Assembly: GCA_964423265.1 (NCBI GenBank)
Contig: CAYREF010000034.1
Coordinates: 1-21,920, forward strand
Length of the DNA: 21,920 bases
Source: M55B165 sp964423265
Lineage (GTDB): Bacteria; Actinomycetota; Humimicrobiia; Humimicrobiales; Humimicrobiaceae
Reading direction: 5' to 3'
Shown here: positions 13,627-21,868 of the stretch, piece after piece
Layout of the letters: every line of letters starts with the position of its first letter
Position numbering within the stretch: position 1 is the stretch's first letter
Made by a program: the position numbers and the translations under genes
The notes under the pieces: model-generated
Told to the model about the DNA's origin: nothing
What the model saw: the letters and a program-made list of their open reading frames with translations, nothing else
Database searches by the model: none

Positions 13627-14713
13627 CTATACTAGGTCTAATAATAATTTATCTGTAAGCAGGAGTCCTACTGGCTTATTGTTTTCAGCAACTACCGCTA
13701 GAGTACTGTTTTCTACTTTTAGTTCAGCCGCAGCTTCAGAGAGACATTTTTCAGGTGAAAAAGTAGTGACTGGCTGGGTAATGCCTTTTAGGGTTTTTCC
13801 CTTAGAGGTGCAAATGGCATTAAAACTAGCTATGCCCCTTAAATTTGAATTAGAAATTACTACTGCCAGCTCAACCCCCGCATCTTTCATTTTTTTTGCC
13901 GCCTTATTAGTTTCTAGTGAGAATTCGTAAATATACTTATCAGTTAGGGGAACCATTAGGTCTTTTACTATTAAATTGTCCATGTGCAGGAATTTCTTGT
14001 GGGAGCTAACCAATTGGGAAACAAAATCATTTTTGGGATTTAGTATCAACTCATTGGGCCTGGCTACCTGTACTAGTTTAGCCTTATCCATTATTGCAAT
14101 CCTATCATCAAGCTTAAATGCTTCTTCAATATCATGGGTAACAAATACTATAGTTTTTCCTAATTCTTTTCTTATGTTTAAAAATTCTATTTGCAGCTGT
14201 TTTCTTAAAATGGGATCAAGTGCTCCAAAGGGCTCATCCATTAAAAGTAAGGGGGGATCCATAACTATAGCTCTTGCAAGTCCTACCCTCTGCTGTTGGC
14301 CGCCGCTTAATTCACTGGCATGCCTTTCTGCAAACATTTCTGGCAGGTCAACCAGGTTTAGAAGCTCCTTGACCCTTTTGTCAATCCTTTTCTTATTCCA
14401 CCTCTCTATTCTGGGAATAATACTTATGTGATCCCTTATGTTAAGATGGGGAAACAAGCCGATTTGCTGGATTACATAGCCAATATTTCTTCTGAGTTTA
14501 ACAGGCTCAAAATCCATTATGTTCTTGCTGTTTATTTTGATTTTGCCGCTATCTGGTTCAACCAGCCTGTTTATAGCCCTAAGGGCAGTAGTTTTTCCAG
14601 ATCCGCTTGGACCTATAAGTATTAGTAGTTCCCCACCTTTAACAGTAAGGGTTAAATTATCCAGGGCTATATTTTTTAGTTAGATTCTTTATCTCAACTG
14701 ACTCGATTCTGTC
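13627..14713 (-). pseudogene. OpuC-type ABC transporter ATPase with CBS domains, N-terminal frameshift
   Basis: The main frame (13627-14679) encodes the ATP-binding subunit of a glycine-betaine-type importer: ALDNLTLTV, Walker A GPSGSGKTT, IGYVIQQIGLFPHLN, signature ELSGGQQQR, Walker B LLLMDEPFGALDP, VTHDIEEA, then two CBS-like modules (LIVKDLMVPLTD onward, and LKGITQPVTTFSPEKCLSEAA) that in relatives sense ionic strength. An ATG-initiated reading from 14517 would lack Walker A. The true N-terminus, VEIKNLTKKY, lies in a different frame upstream, and the shift falls at an A6 run (14672-14677 on the plus strand). No in-frame ATG, GTG or TTG precedes the N-terminal piece after the preceding gene's stop at 14730, so the start is unclear and a further change there is possible. 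The right-hand end given is approximate. Confidence 0.8.
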
Positions 14714-14729
14714 AAATATTTTATTGTAA

Positions 14730-16052
14730 TTAGATCATGTATTTTATATCGCTGGTATTGCTTGGATAAGAAAAAATTGTTTTTTTAATATTTTCCAGGG
14801 GCATATTATTTTTCATTGCCAGTGAAAATAAATTTATAATATCCTCTGATTGGGGATAAATCAGGTGTGCGCCAATAATTTTGCCAGTTCCTTTTTCCTC
14901 TATTACCTTAAAGGCTGTATGCCTGAATCCCAGCCTCCTGGAATTATACCATTTTGATATGTCCATAAAGTTTACCTTATAGGCAATATTTTTATCCTTG
15001 GCCTGTTTTTCAGTCAGGCCCACTGAAGCCAGGGGAGGGATGGTAAACACCACTGAGGGAACTACTGAGTAATCCAGAGTTACTCTGTTTCCATTAATTA
15101 TGTTTTCAGCTACTGCTTCGGCTTCCAGGCCTGCCACCGGGGTAAGGGGAGGTCCTGCTTGGGCACAGTCTCCTGCTGCATAGACAGCCTTATTTGAAAT
15201 GCTCTGTAAAAATTTGTTTACCTTTACACCCTTTCCGTATTCAACTATTCCCTTTTTCAGGTTTAGATCATCAATTTCCGGAATCCTTCCAGCACCATGC
15301 ACTGCCATGCCGCAGCTGTATTTTCTATTTTCGGTATGGACAATAATATTCTGGCCATCTTTGCTAAAGGATTTTACGGGGGAATTAGGGATAAATTCTA
15401 TCCCTGCCTCCCTGGTTATATCCAGCAGCTTTTCTACTATATCCTGGTCAAATATCTGCAGCGGCTTATCATCTATATGCAGTATCTTAACCCTGGCCCC
15501 AGCCCTGGAGGCAATATGCGCAAACTCAAAAGAGATATAACCGCCGCCAACAAAAACAATTTCGGGCGGCAGGTTGGGGGTTTCTAGAAATTCATCACTG
15601 GTGGTAACCAAACTCTTCCCGGGCATATCCAGTGGCCTGGTTTTGGCCCCTGTGGCTATTACTATGTATTTTCCCTCAAGCTCTTTTCCATTTACCATTA
15701 ACTTGTTTCTGGCAGTAAAGCTTGCCTTGCCTTTAAAGATTGATATGCCTGCATCATTAAAGGATTTTTCCCTTTTTAAGGGCACAGGATCGGTAAAGGT
15801 CTTTTTAAATTTCATCAGTTTATTCCAGTCAAGCCTTAAGGGCTGGCTGTAGGTATCCAGGTTGGTGGATATTTCAACTGGCTCAGCAGCACCCCATAAA
15901 ACCTTTTTGGGGTCGCAGCCCCGGTTAGGGCAGGTTCCTCCCAAGGGCCTGTAATCTATAACCGCTACCTCCATATGGTTGGAATTGCAGGTAAAGGCAA
16001 CTTTTGAACCTGCTACTCCCGATCCAATTACTATTACATCAAATTTTTTCAT
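14730..16052 (-). CDS. FAD/NAD(P)-dependent disulfide oxidoreductase-like flavoprotein
   Basis: This 440-residue protein is of the glutathione reductase/dihydrolipoamide dehydrogenase/mercuric reductase superfamily. The FAD site is IGSGVAGSK (9-17), with a redox-active pair CPNRGC (Cys41, Cys46). The NAD(P) site is VFVGGGYISFEFAHIASRAG, and the second FAD motif is YAAGDCAQAGPPLTPVAG. The C-terminal dimerisation domain ends in YPSNTSDIKYM, where the classic His-Pro-x-x-x-Glu acid-base pair of glutathione reductase would be; here it is Tyr-Pro and Asp, so the disulfide chemistry may differ. It starts 9 bases after the restored end of the binding protein and has GGAGGGG upstream. Lying within the OpuC importer locus is unusual. 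The substrate is unknown. It is intact, unlike its broken neighbours. Confidence 0.88.
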   Translation of the reverse strand: MKKFDVIVIGSGVAGSKVAFTCNSNHMEVAVIDYRPLGGTCPNRGCDPKKVLWGAAEPVEISTNLDTYSQPLRLDWNKLMKFKKTFTDPVPLKREKSFNDAGISIFKGKASFTARNKLMVNGKELEGKYIVIATGAKTRPLDMPGKSLVTTSDEFLETPNLPPEIVFVGGGYISFEFAHIASRAGARVKILHIDDKPLQIFDQDIVEKLLDITREAGIEFIPNSPVKSFSKDGQNIIVHTENRKYSCGMAVHGAGRIPEIDDLNLKKGIVEYGKGVKVNKFLQSISNKAVYAAGDCAQAGPPLTPVAGLEAEAVAENIINGNRVTLDYSVVPSVVFTIPPLASVGLTEKQAKDKNIAYKVNFMDISKWYNSRRLGFRHTAFKVIEEKGTGKIIGAHLIYPQSEDIINLFSLAMKNNMPLENIKKTIFSYPSNTSDIKYMI

Positions 16053-16061
16053 TTCCCCTCC

Positions 16062-16972
16062 TTATTTTCCTATTAAGTCTTCTTCAACCAGGAAATTTCT
16101 TGCAATACCCCTTGCTTCCTGTTGCTCGACATCGTATAGATAATTAAGCTCCCTCATTTTGGCCGTATCAATCCTGCCTTCCTGCCTTCTAATTTTTTAA
16201 GGGCTTGTAAAATTTCCCTGTTTTCTTCGGTTTCTTCTATCATGATAATAATTGCATCATAAGGAATTAAAGCATTCTTATTGTCTTCTAGAAATACCAG
16301 GCCAAACCTGTCTATCCTTGTATCAGTAGTGTATCCAGAGATAGCATCTACTTGACCATTTTTTATGGCCTCATACATTAGGGTGGGTTCCATTTGTTCT
16401 GTATTTCCAAAAGTAATGCCATAAACTTTTTCTACCTGGGGCAACCCATCAGCCCTGGTAGCAAATTCAGGATCAGTTCCGATGGTCATATCCTTAGCAT
16501 AGCCTTCTAAGCCTGCTATGGTCTTTATATTGTTTTCTTCTGCCCATTCTTGCCTGACTGCTATCCCATAACTGTCTTCAAAGCCAATATTGGCTGCTAT
16601 GGCAATGCTGTCCTGTTCTTTTAACCCTTTCTCGGTAGCTTCATAAACTTCTTCAGGGTCCCATTCTTCCTTTTGGGGTAATTCCAGTATTACGCTGTAG
16701 GCGGTCCCCGTGTATTCAACATATACCTCTATCTGGTCTTGCAAAAGCGCCTCGTAGTTTATAAGGGTGCCTCCCAGCCCTTCCTGGACTTCTGTCTTTA
16801 AACCTTCCTCTTCCAGCAGGAGCGAAATCATATGCGCCAGGATATATTGTTCGTTAAAAGGTTTTGAGCCAATAATGATTTTTTCTCCGGAACAAGCAGA
16901 AGTGAAAGCCAGCGGCATAGATAAAATTAAAATAAGTGCCAGGCTGAGGAATTTAAATATTTTGGGTTTCAT
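16062..16972 (-). pseudogene. OpuC-type substrate-binding lipoprotein broken by an 8-bp tandem duplication
   Basis: The product is the extracytoplasmic binding protein for glycine betaine, choline or a similar osmoprotectant. It has a basic N-terminus, a hydrophobic signal segment and a lipobox TSAC with Cys27 as the likely lipid anchor. Then come IIIGSKPFNEQYILAHM and VYVEYTGTAY, which are family features. The frame as read ends at RKAGLIRPK (stop 16154). Removing one copy of an 8-bp direct repeat (16173-16188) restores the family's ending, EGRIDTAKMRELNYLYDVEQ and a further 19 residues to TAA 16062-16064, including AR-x-FL. So the break is a recent, precise duplication. Reversion by deletion of one copy would repair the gene, so phase variation is possible. 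The next gene starts 9 bases on. Confidence 0.88.
16173..16188. repeat. Exact 8-bp tandem duplication
   Basis: CCTGCCTT occurs twice in direct contact (16173-16180 and 16181-16188; AAGGCAGG twice on the coding strand). It lies in the 3' part of the binding-protein gene and shifts the frame by +2. With one copy the downstream frame reads as the conserved end of the family. Confidence 0.9.
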
Positions 16973-16996
16973 CCTACCCCCTCTTCTTATTTTTTT

Positions 16997-17025
16997 AATT
17001 TAGCATTTATTGATGCAGGGCTCAA
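16997..17025 (-). promoter_or_regulatory. Possible promoter of the OpuC locus
   Basis: On the minus strand, TTGAGC (complement of 17020-17025), 17 bases, then TAAATT (complement of 16997-17002). Both boxes match four of six consensus positions. It lies in the 73-base gap between the exporter permease and the binding protein and would let the importer be transcribed separately. A ribosome site GGGGGTAGG lies just before the binding-protein ATG. Confidence 0.35.
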
Positions 17026-17045
17026 CCAGATAAATATTAGGCTTA

Positions 17046-17831
17046 TTATTTCATTTTCCACTTGGCCAGGATATTTTCCCTGTCAAAAGTTTTAATAGCA
17101 AGCTTTAGGAGAAAGGGGCATATGGCTATCAGTACAGCGCAGCCTAAAAGCAGATAATAAACATTAAGTAGAAACAGCCCTGCTATTTGCAGTCCAATAA
17201 TTGCATAGATAGGAATTATAATGGCACTGCCTATGCCTTGGGCTGATCTGATATCGGTGGTTTTGGAAGAAAATACCAGGCTTACCGTGGTTATAATAAA
17301 GGAAATAACGGGGCTAAGTACAAATGCGGATACAAACCATTCCAGGTTTGGGAGGGGAAGGAGGCCAAATTTGATATATGCAACTGTATTTATGCTTATG
17401 CCAAGGACTATAAAATTTATGGTAGAGATAATAAAGGAAGGTATAAAGCTGGTAAAGGTTTTTCCCAGCATAAGCTCTTTGGTTTTAATGGGGGTGGCCA
17501 GAAGCGGCTCTAGTGTTCTGCTTTCCTTTTCAAGGATTACCGAAGCCGGAGCAATCAGGCTTGGTACCATTGCTGGTATCAACAGCAGAAAAATTATAAA
17601 TTGTTTAACCATAAACCTTATCAAGGCTATTTGAGGGTCTACATTGCTGCCAAATATTTTGTTGATAAATTCAAGCACCTCAGTGTCTTTACCAATACCC
17701 CCTATAAACATAAGCACTATGGGCATAAGCAGCGAAAACATAAAACTTATAATTAAAACCGGCGCCCAAATGCTCTTATTTTTTATTACTTCTTTTATTT
17801 CTTTTTTGTAAACTCTAAGTGCGTTTTTCAT
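17046..17831 (-). CDS. ABC-2 type transporter permease
   Basis: This 261-residue membrane protein is the permease of an ABC exporter of the NatB/ABC-2 class. About six hydrophobic segments are seen: 24-45, 76-98, 129-150, 165-190, 199-220 and 221-243. Between the second and third is EKESRTLEPLLATPIKTKELMLGK (100-123), the ABC-2 family coupling region with E-x-R-T-L-E-x-L-L-x-T-P. It overlaps the 3' end of the ATPase gene by 17 bases, so the two are cotranslated and form one exporter. The exported substrate (ions, a drug, a lipid or a peptide) cannot be told from the sequence. Confidence 0.9.
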   Translation of the reverse strand: MKNALRVYKKEIKEVIKNKSIWAPVLIISFMFSLLMPIVLMFIGGIGKDTEVLEFINKIFGSNVDPQIALIRFMVKQFIIFLLLIPAMVPSLIAPASVILEKESRTLEPLLATPIKTKELMLGKTFTSFIPSFIISTINFIVLGISINTVAYIKFGLLPLPNLEWFVSAFVLSPVISFIITTVSLVFSSKTTDIRSAQGIGSAIIIPIYAIIGLQIAGLFLLNVYYLLLGCAVLIAICPFLLKLAIKTFDRENILAKWKMK

Positions 17832-18750
17832 TGTTTTTCTCTGTTTTTATCAAGTCCAGGTAAATTTCTTCCAGGCTTGCTTTAATTTCATTAAAATACT
17901 TAATTTCTGCGCCCCTTTCTACAAGTTTTTTTATAATTTTAGGGTTGGTGTTTTCTGGGTCGGATAGGGACAGCAATACCTTGTTTCCTCTTATGCTAAC
18001 ATCTAAAATATTTTTTATGCTCTCAAGGTACCCCGCATATTCTTTTGCATTGCCCTTTAAGATAAGTTCTACTGTCTTGCTTTTCTTATAATTCTGCAGT
18101 TCTTCTAATGGCGCCACCTTTATAATCTCCCTATTTATAATGCAGACTCTATCGGAGAGGGAAGATGCCTCAGACAGGTTATGGGTGCATAGAAAAACTG
18201 TAGTTTTTTCTTTTTTTAGGGATATTATAAAATCCCGCACCATGCGGGCACTCTCAGGGTCTAGTCCGGAGGTTGGTTCATCTAAAAATAATATTTTGGG
18301 TTCATGTATAAGGGCCCTGGCTAGGGAAAGCTTTTTTTTCATTCCCTTAGAATAGGTGGCAACTAGTTCATGTCTCCTCTCCCATAAGCCAAACATTTTA
18401 AGGAGCTTCTCTATGTTGGCTCTTCTTTTTTTATCAGCCAGGCCATAGAAGCTTGAAAAATACATGAGGTTGTCATATGCGGTAATTTTTTCATACATTC
18501 CGGGATTCTCAGTTAATATTCCAATTATGGACCTTATATAAGTGCTTGCCTTTCCTGGACTTTTGCCATCTATTATTATTTTCCCCGAAGTCGGCTGCAG
18601 CAGTGTGGAAAGTATCCTAATAGTAGTAGTCTTTCCAGCCCCATTAGGGCCCAGAAAACTGAATATTTCACTTTTTTTAACCTTAAAGCTTATATTATCA
18701 ACAGCTGTCAGGTTACTGTATTCCTTGGTTAAATTTACTGCTTCAATCAT
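17815..18750 (-). CDS. ABC exporter ATP-binding protein (CcmA/NatA-like)
   Basis: This 311-residue cytosolic ATPase drives the adjoining ABC-2 permease. It shows Walker A GPNGAGKTT (34-42), a Q-loop region near GILTENPGMYEKITAYDNL (77-95), signature YSKGMKKKLSLARAL (133-147), Walker B ILFLDEPTSGLDPESARM (153-170), and switch His in FLCTHNLSEA. The C-terminal 80 residues are the accessory domain usual for this exporter class. Only a weak AGGA lies before the ATG. The gene diverges from pabA, with an 86-base shared upstream region that holds repeated GTATAATA motifs. Confidence 0.92.
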   Translation of the reverse strand: MIEAVNLTKEYSNLTAVDNISFKVKKSEIFSFLGPNGAGKTTTIRILSTLLQPTSGKIIIDGKSPGKASTYIRSIIGILTENPGMYEKITAYDNLMYFSSFYGLADKKRRANIEKLLKMFGLWERRHELVATYSKGMKKKLSLARALIHEPKILFLDEPTSGLDPESARMVRDFIISLKKEKTTVFLCTHNLSEASSLSDRVCIINREIIKVAPLEELQNYKKSKTVELILKGNAKEYAGYLESIKNILDVSIRGNKVLLSLSDPENTNPKIIKKLVERGAEIKYFNEIKASLEEIYLDLIKTEKNNEKRT

Positions 18751-18789
18751 GAATTTGGAATTAATCCTATAAATGATTTACTCAAATAT

Positions 18790-18815
18790 GTATAATACTC
18801 ATAATTAGTATAATA
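18790..18815. promoter_or_regulatory. Direct repeats with TATAAT boxes between divergent operons
   Basis: GTATAATA occurs at 18790-18797 and again at 18808-18815, an 18-bp period. Each copy contains a perfect TATAAT on the plus strand, and the region read on the minus strand also gives TATTAT and TATACT. A 5-bp inverted pair, ATACT and AGTAT, lies between them. These could be alternative -10 boxes for pabA and for the leftward ABC genes, or a regulator site. No good -35 boxes accompany them. Confidence 0.4.
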
Positions 18816-18836
18816 GTAAAGAATGGCAGAACATAA

Positions 18837-19415
18837 ATGGCCATGGATAAGAAAATATTAATGATAGACAATTATGATTCTTTCACCTACAACCTTGTGC
18901 AGTATCTGGGAATTTTGGGCAAAAGGATAAAGGTAAGAAGGAATGATAAAATAACCATAGAAGAAATAAGGGAGATGGCTCCGGAAAAAGTAGTAATTTC
19001 ACCGGGCCCGGGGAGGCCCGATAGTGCTGGTATATCTAAACAGCTTATAAAAACTTTTTACCAGGAAATTCCTATCCTTGGGGTGTGTCTTGGCCACCAG
19101 TGTATTGGGGAAGTTTTTGGGGCAAAAGTGATAAATTCAGGGACAGTAATACATGGGAAAACTTCAATGATTTATCATGACGGCAAAACTATTTTCCGCA
19201 GCATTAAAAATCCGTTTGAAGCTGCAAGGTACCATTCCCTAATTTTACGAAGGGGTACTGTGCCAGAAGATTTTATAGTTTCAGCAGAGACAGAAAACAG
19301 TATAGTAATGGGCATAAGGCATAAGCATTTTCCTTTGGAAGGAATACAATTCCATCCTGAATCATTTTTAACTTCTACAGGGATTAAAATTTTAAAAAAT
19401 TTCTTAGAATTATGA
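18837..19415 (+). CDS. pabA: Aminodeoxychorismate synthase glutaminase subunit
   Basis: This 192-residue class I glutamine amidotransferase releases ammonia from glutamine for its partner PabB. The catalytic triad is visible: Cys84 in LGVCLGHQCIGE, and His173 and Glu175 in IQFHPES. The N-terminus reads LMIDNYDSFTYNLVQYL, and SPGPGRPD (55-62) and HGKTS (106-110) are typical of the PabA/TrpG group. PabA and TrpG cannot be told apart by sequence alone, but the adjoining PabB has the PabB-type lysine and PabC follows, so p-aminobenzoate synthesis is preferred. Two ATGs (18837 and 18843) are possible starts; neither has a Shine-Dalgarno site. The stop overlaps the pabB start (ATGA). Confidence 0.92.
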   Translation: MAMDKKILMIDNYDSFTYNLVQYLGILGKRIKVRRNDKITIEEIREMAPEKVVISPGPGRPDSAGISKQLIKTFYQEIPILGVCLGHQCIGEVFGAKVINSGTVIHGKTSMIYHDGKTIFRSIKNPFEAARYHSLILRRGTVPEDFIVSAETENSIVMGIRHKHFPLEGIQFHPESFLTSTGIKILKNFLEL

Positions 19416-20926
19416 GTTTTATTACTGTAATAAGTAAGCTTAATGCTGGAATGGAGCCAGCTGATATATTTTATTCACTTAAGGGTTATAAGTATTTATC
19501 TTTTTTAGACAGCAGCCTGAAAAAAAGCAAGTACTCAAAATATTCATACATCGGCTGGGATCCTGCTTTTGCCTTGGAAAGCTATGGCTATAGAAATAGC
19601 TTCTACAACCTGCGCAGCGGCATTAAGGTCGACAGCTACCAGCATCCTTTAAATTTTTTAGGTGAAAACATAGAAAAATTCAGCAACCCAGACAGCCAGG
19701 GAAATGCATATATGGCTAGAGGGAATAAGTTAAGAAAGGTAAAAAATTCAGACAGTTTGCCGGATTTTCTAGGAGGATTTGTAGGGTTTTTTTCTTATGA
19801 CTTAAAAAATTATATTGAGAGGCTACCGGATACAGTTGAAGATGATTATAATATGCCTCTAATTTACCTGGCTTATTTTAACCGGATAATTGCTTTCAAT
19901 CATAGGCAAAACAGCTGGTTTTATATAAGGAATTTCTGCCAGGATAGCCGTTTAAAATTGTTTTTTCCCGGAGAGGATTCGGTTTCTGTTAATGTTGCGG
20001 ATAAAATTGTTGAAAAGATAAATTCAGAGAAGAGCACCTTGGTTTTCGAAAAAGAAAAACCGAATTTAAAGAAAGTTGGGCAACCAGGGGATTGCAGGCT
20101 GGATTCTAATTTCAAAAAAGAAGATTATATTAATGCTGTATCTAGGGCAAAGGAATATATCCATAACGGTGACATATACCAGGTTAATATAAGCCAAAGG
20201 TTTAATATAGGATTAAAAATTAACCCGGTTGGCTTTTATACCATATTAAGACAAAAAAATTCTGCTCCCTTTTCTGCATTTATTAGCAATCCTAAATTCA
20301 GTATAGCAAGCTCCTCTCCGGAAAGATTTTTATACGTAAAGGGAGGAAATATAGAGACCAGGCCAATTAAAGGGACAAGACCAAGGGGGAAAAATGAAAG
20401 GGAAGATGACAGGTATGCAAAGGAGCTTAAATCCAGCCTTAAAGACAGGGCGGAGCTAAATATGATTGTAGATTTAGAAAGAAATGATCTAGGTAAAATC
20501 TGCTATTATGGGAGTGTGAAGGTAACAGAACATGCAAAAATTGAAAAATATGCAAAAGTAATTCATTCTGTTTCCACTATTGTAGGCAAAATAAAGAAAA
20601 ATGTAGGTTTTGCAGAAATCATTAAAGCTACATTTCCCGGAGGTTCCATAACCGGAGCGCCCAAGATTAGGGCAATGGAAATAATTGATGAATTGGAGCC
20701 TACGGCCAGGAACGTATATACTGGTTCCATCGGCTATATTGGCATAAACGGAACAGCAGATTTAAATATTGCCATAAGGACTATTATAAATATTGGCAAT
20801 GACTACTATTATAATGTTGGTGGGGGTATAGTTGAAGATTCTAACCCAGGTGAGGAATATAAGGAGACTCTGGACAAGGGGGTTGCATTAAAGCAGGCAT
20901 TGGAGTATTTTTTCAAATATGAATAA
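19412..20926 (+). CDS. pabB: Aminodeoxychorismate synthase, chorismate-binding subunit
   Basis: This 504-residue enzyme aminates chorismate to 4-amino-4-deoxychorismate using ammonia from PabA. The key discriminator is PIKGT (318-322), with Lys320, the lysine that forms a covalent intermediate in PabB enzymes; anthranilate synthases have PIAGT here. Other chorismate-binding motifs are IASSSPERFL (298-307), MIVDLERNDLGK, FPGGSITGAPKIRAMEIID and YTGSIGYIG, ending GGGIVEDSNPGEEYKETLDKG. The N-terminal 200 residues form the usual TrpE/PabB N-domain with GGFVGFFSYD (121-130). It overlaps pabA by 4 bases and pabC by 8 bases. The cytosolic product feeds folate synthesis. Confidence 0.95.
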   Translation: MSFITVISKLNAGMEPADIFYSLKGYKYLSFLDSSLKKSKYSKYSYIGWDPAFALESYGYRNSFYNLRSGIKVDSYQHPLNFLGENIEKFSNPDSQGNAYMARGNKLRKVKNSDSLPDFLGGFVGFFSYDLKNYIERLPDTVEDDYNMPLIYLAYFNRIIAFNHRQNSWFYIRNFCQDSRLKLFFPGEDSVSVNVADKIVEKINSEKSTLVFEKEKPNLKKVGQPGDCRLDSNFKKEDYINAVSRAKEYIHNGDIYQVNISQRFNIGLKINPVGFYTILRQKNSAPFSAFISNPKFSIASSSPERFLYVKGGNIETRPIKGTRPRGKNEREDDRYAKELKSSLKDRAELNMIVDLERNDLGKICYYGSVKVTEHAKIEKYAKVIHSVSTIVGKIKKNVGFAEIIKATFPGGSITGAPKIRAMEIIDELEPTARNVYTGSIGYIGINGTADLNIAIRTIINIGNDYYYNVGGGIVEDSNPGEEYKETLDKGVALKQALEYFFKYE

Positions 20927-21782
20927 TTATATTTTTATTAACGGCAGCTTAATTGCTGAAAAAAAATGTAAAATACCTGTTAAGGATAGGGGCTTTTTGT
21001 ATGGAGATGGAATATTTGAAACTTTGAGAAGCTACGGGGGGAATCTATTTGCGGTTGGGATGCACATTAGCAGGCTATTTAAATCATTGAATTTTTTTAA
21101 CTACAAACACAGTTTTGCTGAAAATTATATTGTTAAATCTATAAAAGAGACATTAAAAGCAAATAACCTTTCAAACTCAGATTCTTATATAAAAATTATA
21201 GTGACCAGGGGGAATTTCTCCGGGAACCTTGGCTTTGATTCTAAATTCAAGCCAAATTTAATAATAATTACTAAAACTCTAAACCCGTATCCAGAAAAAT
21301 TTTACAGAAGTGGAGCAAAGATTATAACTTCTACTATAAGAAGATCTAAGTCATTTAACCCGGTTTACAGACACAAGAGCATAAACTATCTTGAAAGTAT
21401 CTATGCAAAAAATGAAGCAAAGAAAAAGAAGGCATTAGAGGCATTATTTTTAACAGAAGACGATATAGTTTTAGAGTGCGCTACCAGCAATATTTTTATG
21501 GAAAAAGATAGCAGGATTTATACTCCTTCACTAGAGTTAAATATCCTTCCAGGTATCACCAGGGAAATTATTATTGAATTATGTAGAGAAAATAATATAG
21601 ATATAGTGGAAGAAAAAATATATTATAAGAACTTGCTGAAAGCAGATTTTTTGTTTGTTACAAATTCAATTATGGAAATTATGCCTGTACAAAAAATAGA
21701 CGACTCTGTCTTCGAAGGGGTTTCTGAATCTGCTGTTTTTAAAGAACTGGCAATGCTATATACAAGGAAAACGTCAGTATAA
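20919..21782 (+). CDS. pabC: Aminodeoxychorismate lyase, class IV PLP enzyme
   Basis: This 287-residue fold-type IV pyridoxal-phosphate protein most likely removes pyruvate from aminodeoxychorismate to give p-aminobenzoate. The PLP lysine is Lys153 in HKSINYLES, and the glutamate that contacts the cofactor is Glu186 in ECATSNIF. Family features DRGFLYGDGIFETLRSY (23-39) and LPGITRE (210-216) are present. Branched-chain and D-amino-acid aminotransferases share this fold, so the call depends on the coupling to pabA and pabB (8-base overlap with pabB). The gene order pabA-pabB-pabC gives a complete p-aminobenzoate module. A probable terminator follows within 20 bases. Confidence 0.88.
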   Translation: MNNYIFINGSLIAEKKCKIPVKDRGFLYGDGIFETLRSYGGNLFAVGMHISRLFKSLNFFNYKHSFAENYIVKSIKETLKANNLSNSDSYIKIIVTRGNFSGNLGFDSKFKPNLIIITKTLNPYPEKFYRSGAKIITSTIRRSKSFNPVYRHKSINYLESIYAKNEAKKKKALEALFLTEDDIVLECATSNIFMEKDSRIYTPSLELNILPGITREIIIELCRENNIDIVEEKIYYKNLLKADFLFVTNSIMEIMPVQKIDDSVFEGVSESAVFKELAMLYTRKTSV

Positions 21783-21798
21783 ATTTCTGGTTAAATTA

Positions 21799-21824
21799 GC
21801 TAGGGCAGGCTGCTTGGCTTTTTT
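21799..21824 (+). terminator. Probable terminator of the pab operon
   Basis: GCTAGG (21799-21804) pairs with CTTGGC (21813-21818), including two G-T pairs, with an 8-base loop, and is followed by TTTTTT (21819-21824). The stem is modest, but the T-run and the position just after pabC support it. Confidence 0.55.
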
Positions 21825-21868
21825 GACCCAACTATATTATTATTAACTAAAAGAAGATGGAGGATATT

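Noticed and set aside
13976..14431. Plus-strand open frame opposite the OpuC ATPase
   Set aside because: The minus strand carries all ABC ATPase motifs over this stretch; the plus-strand product is serine/leucine-rich noise.
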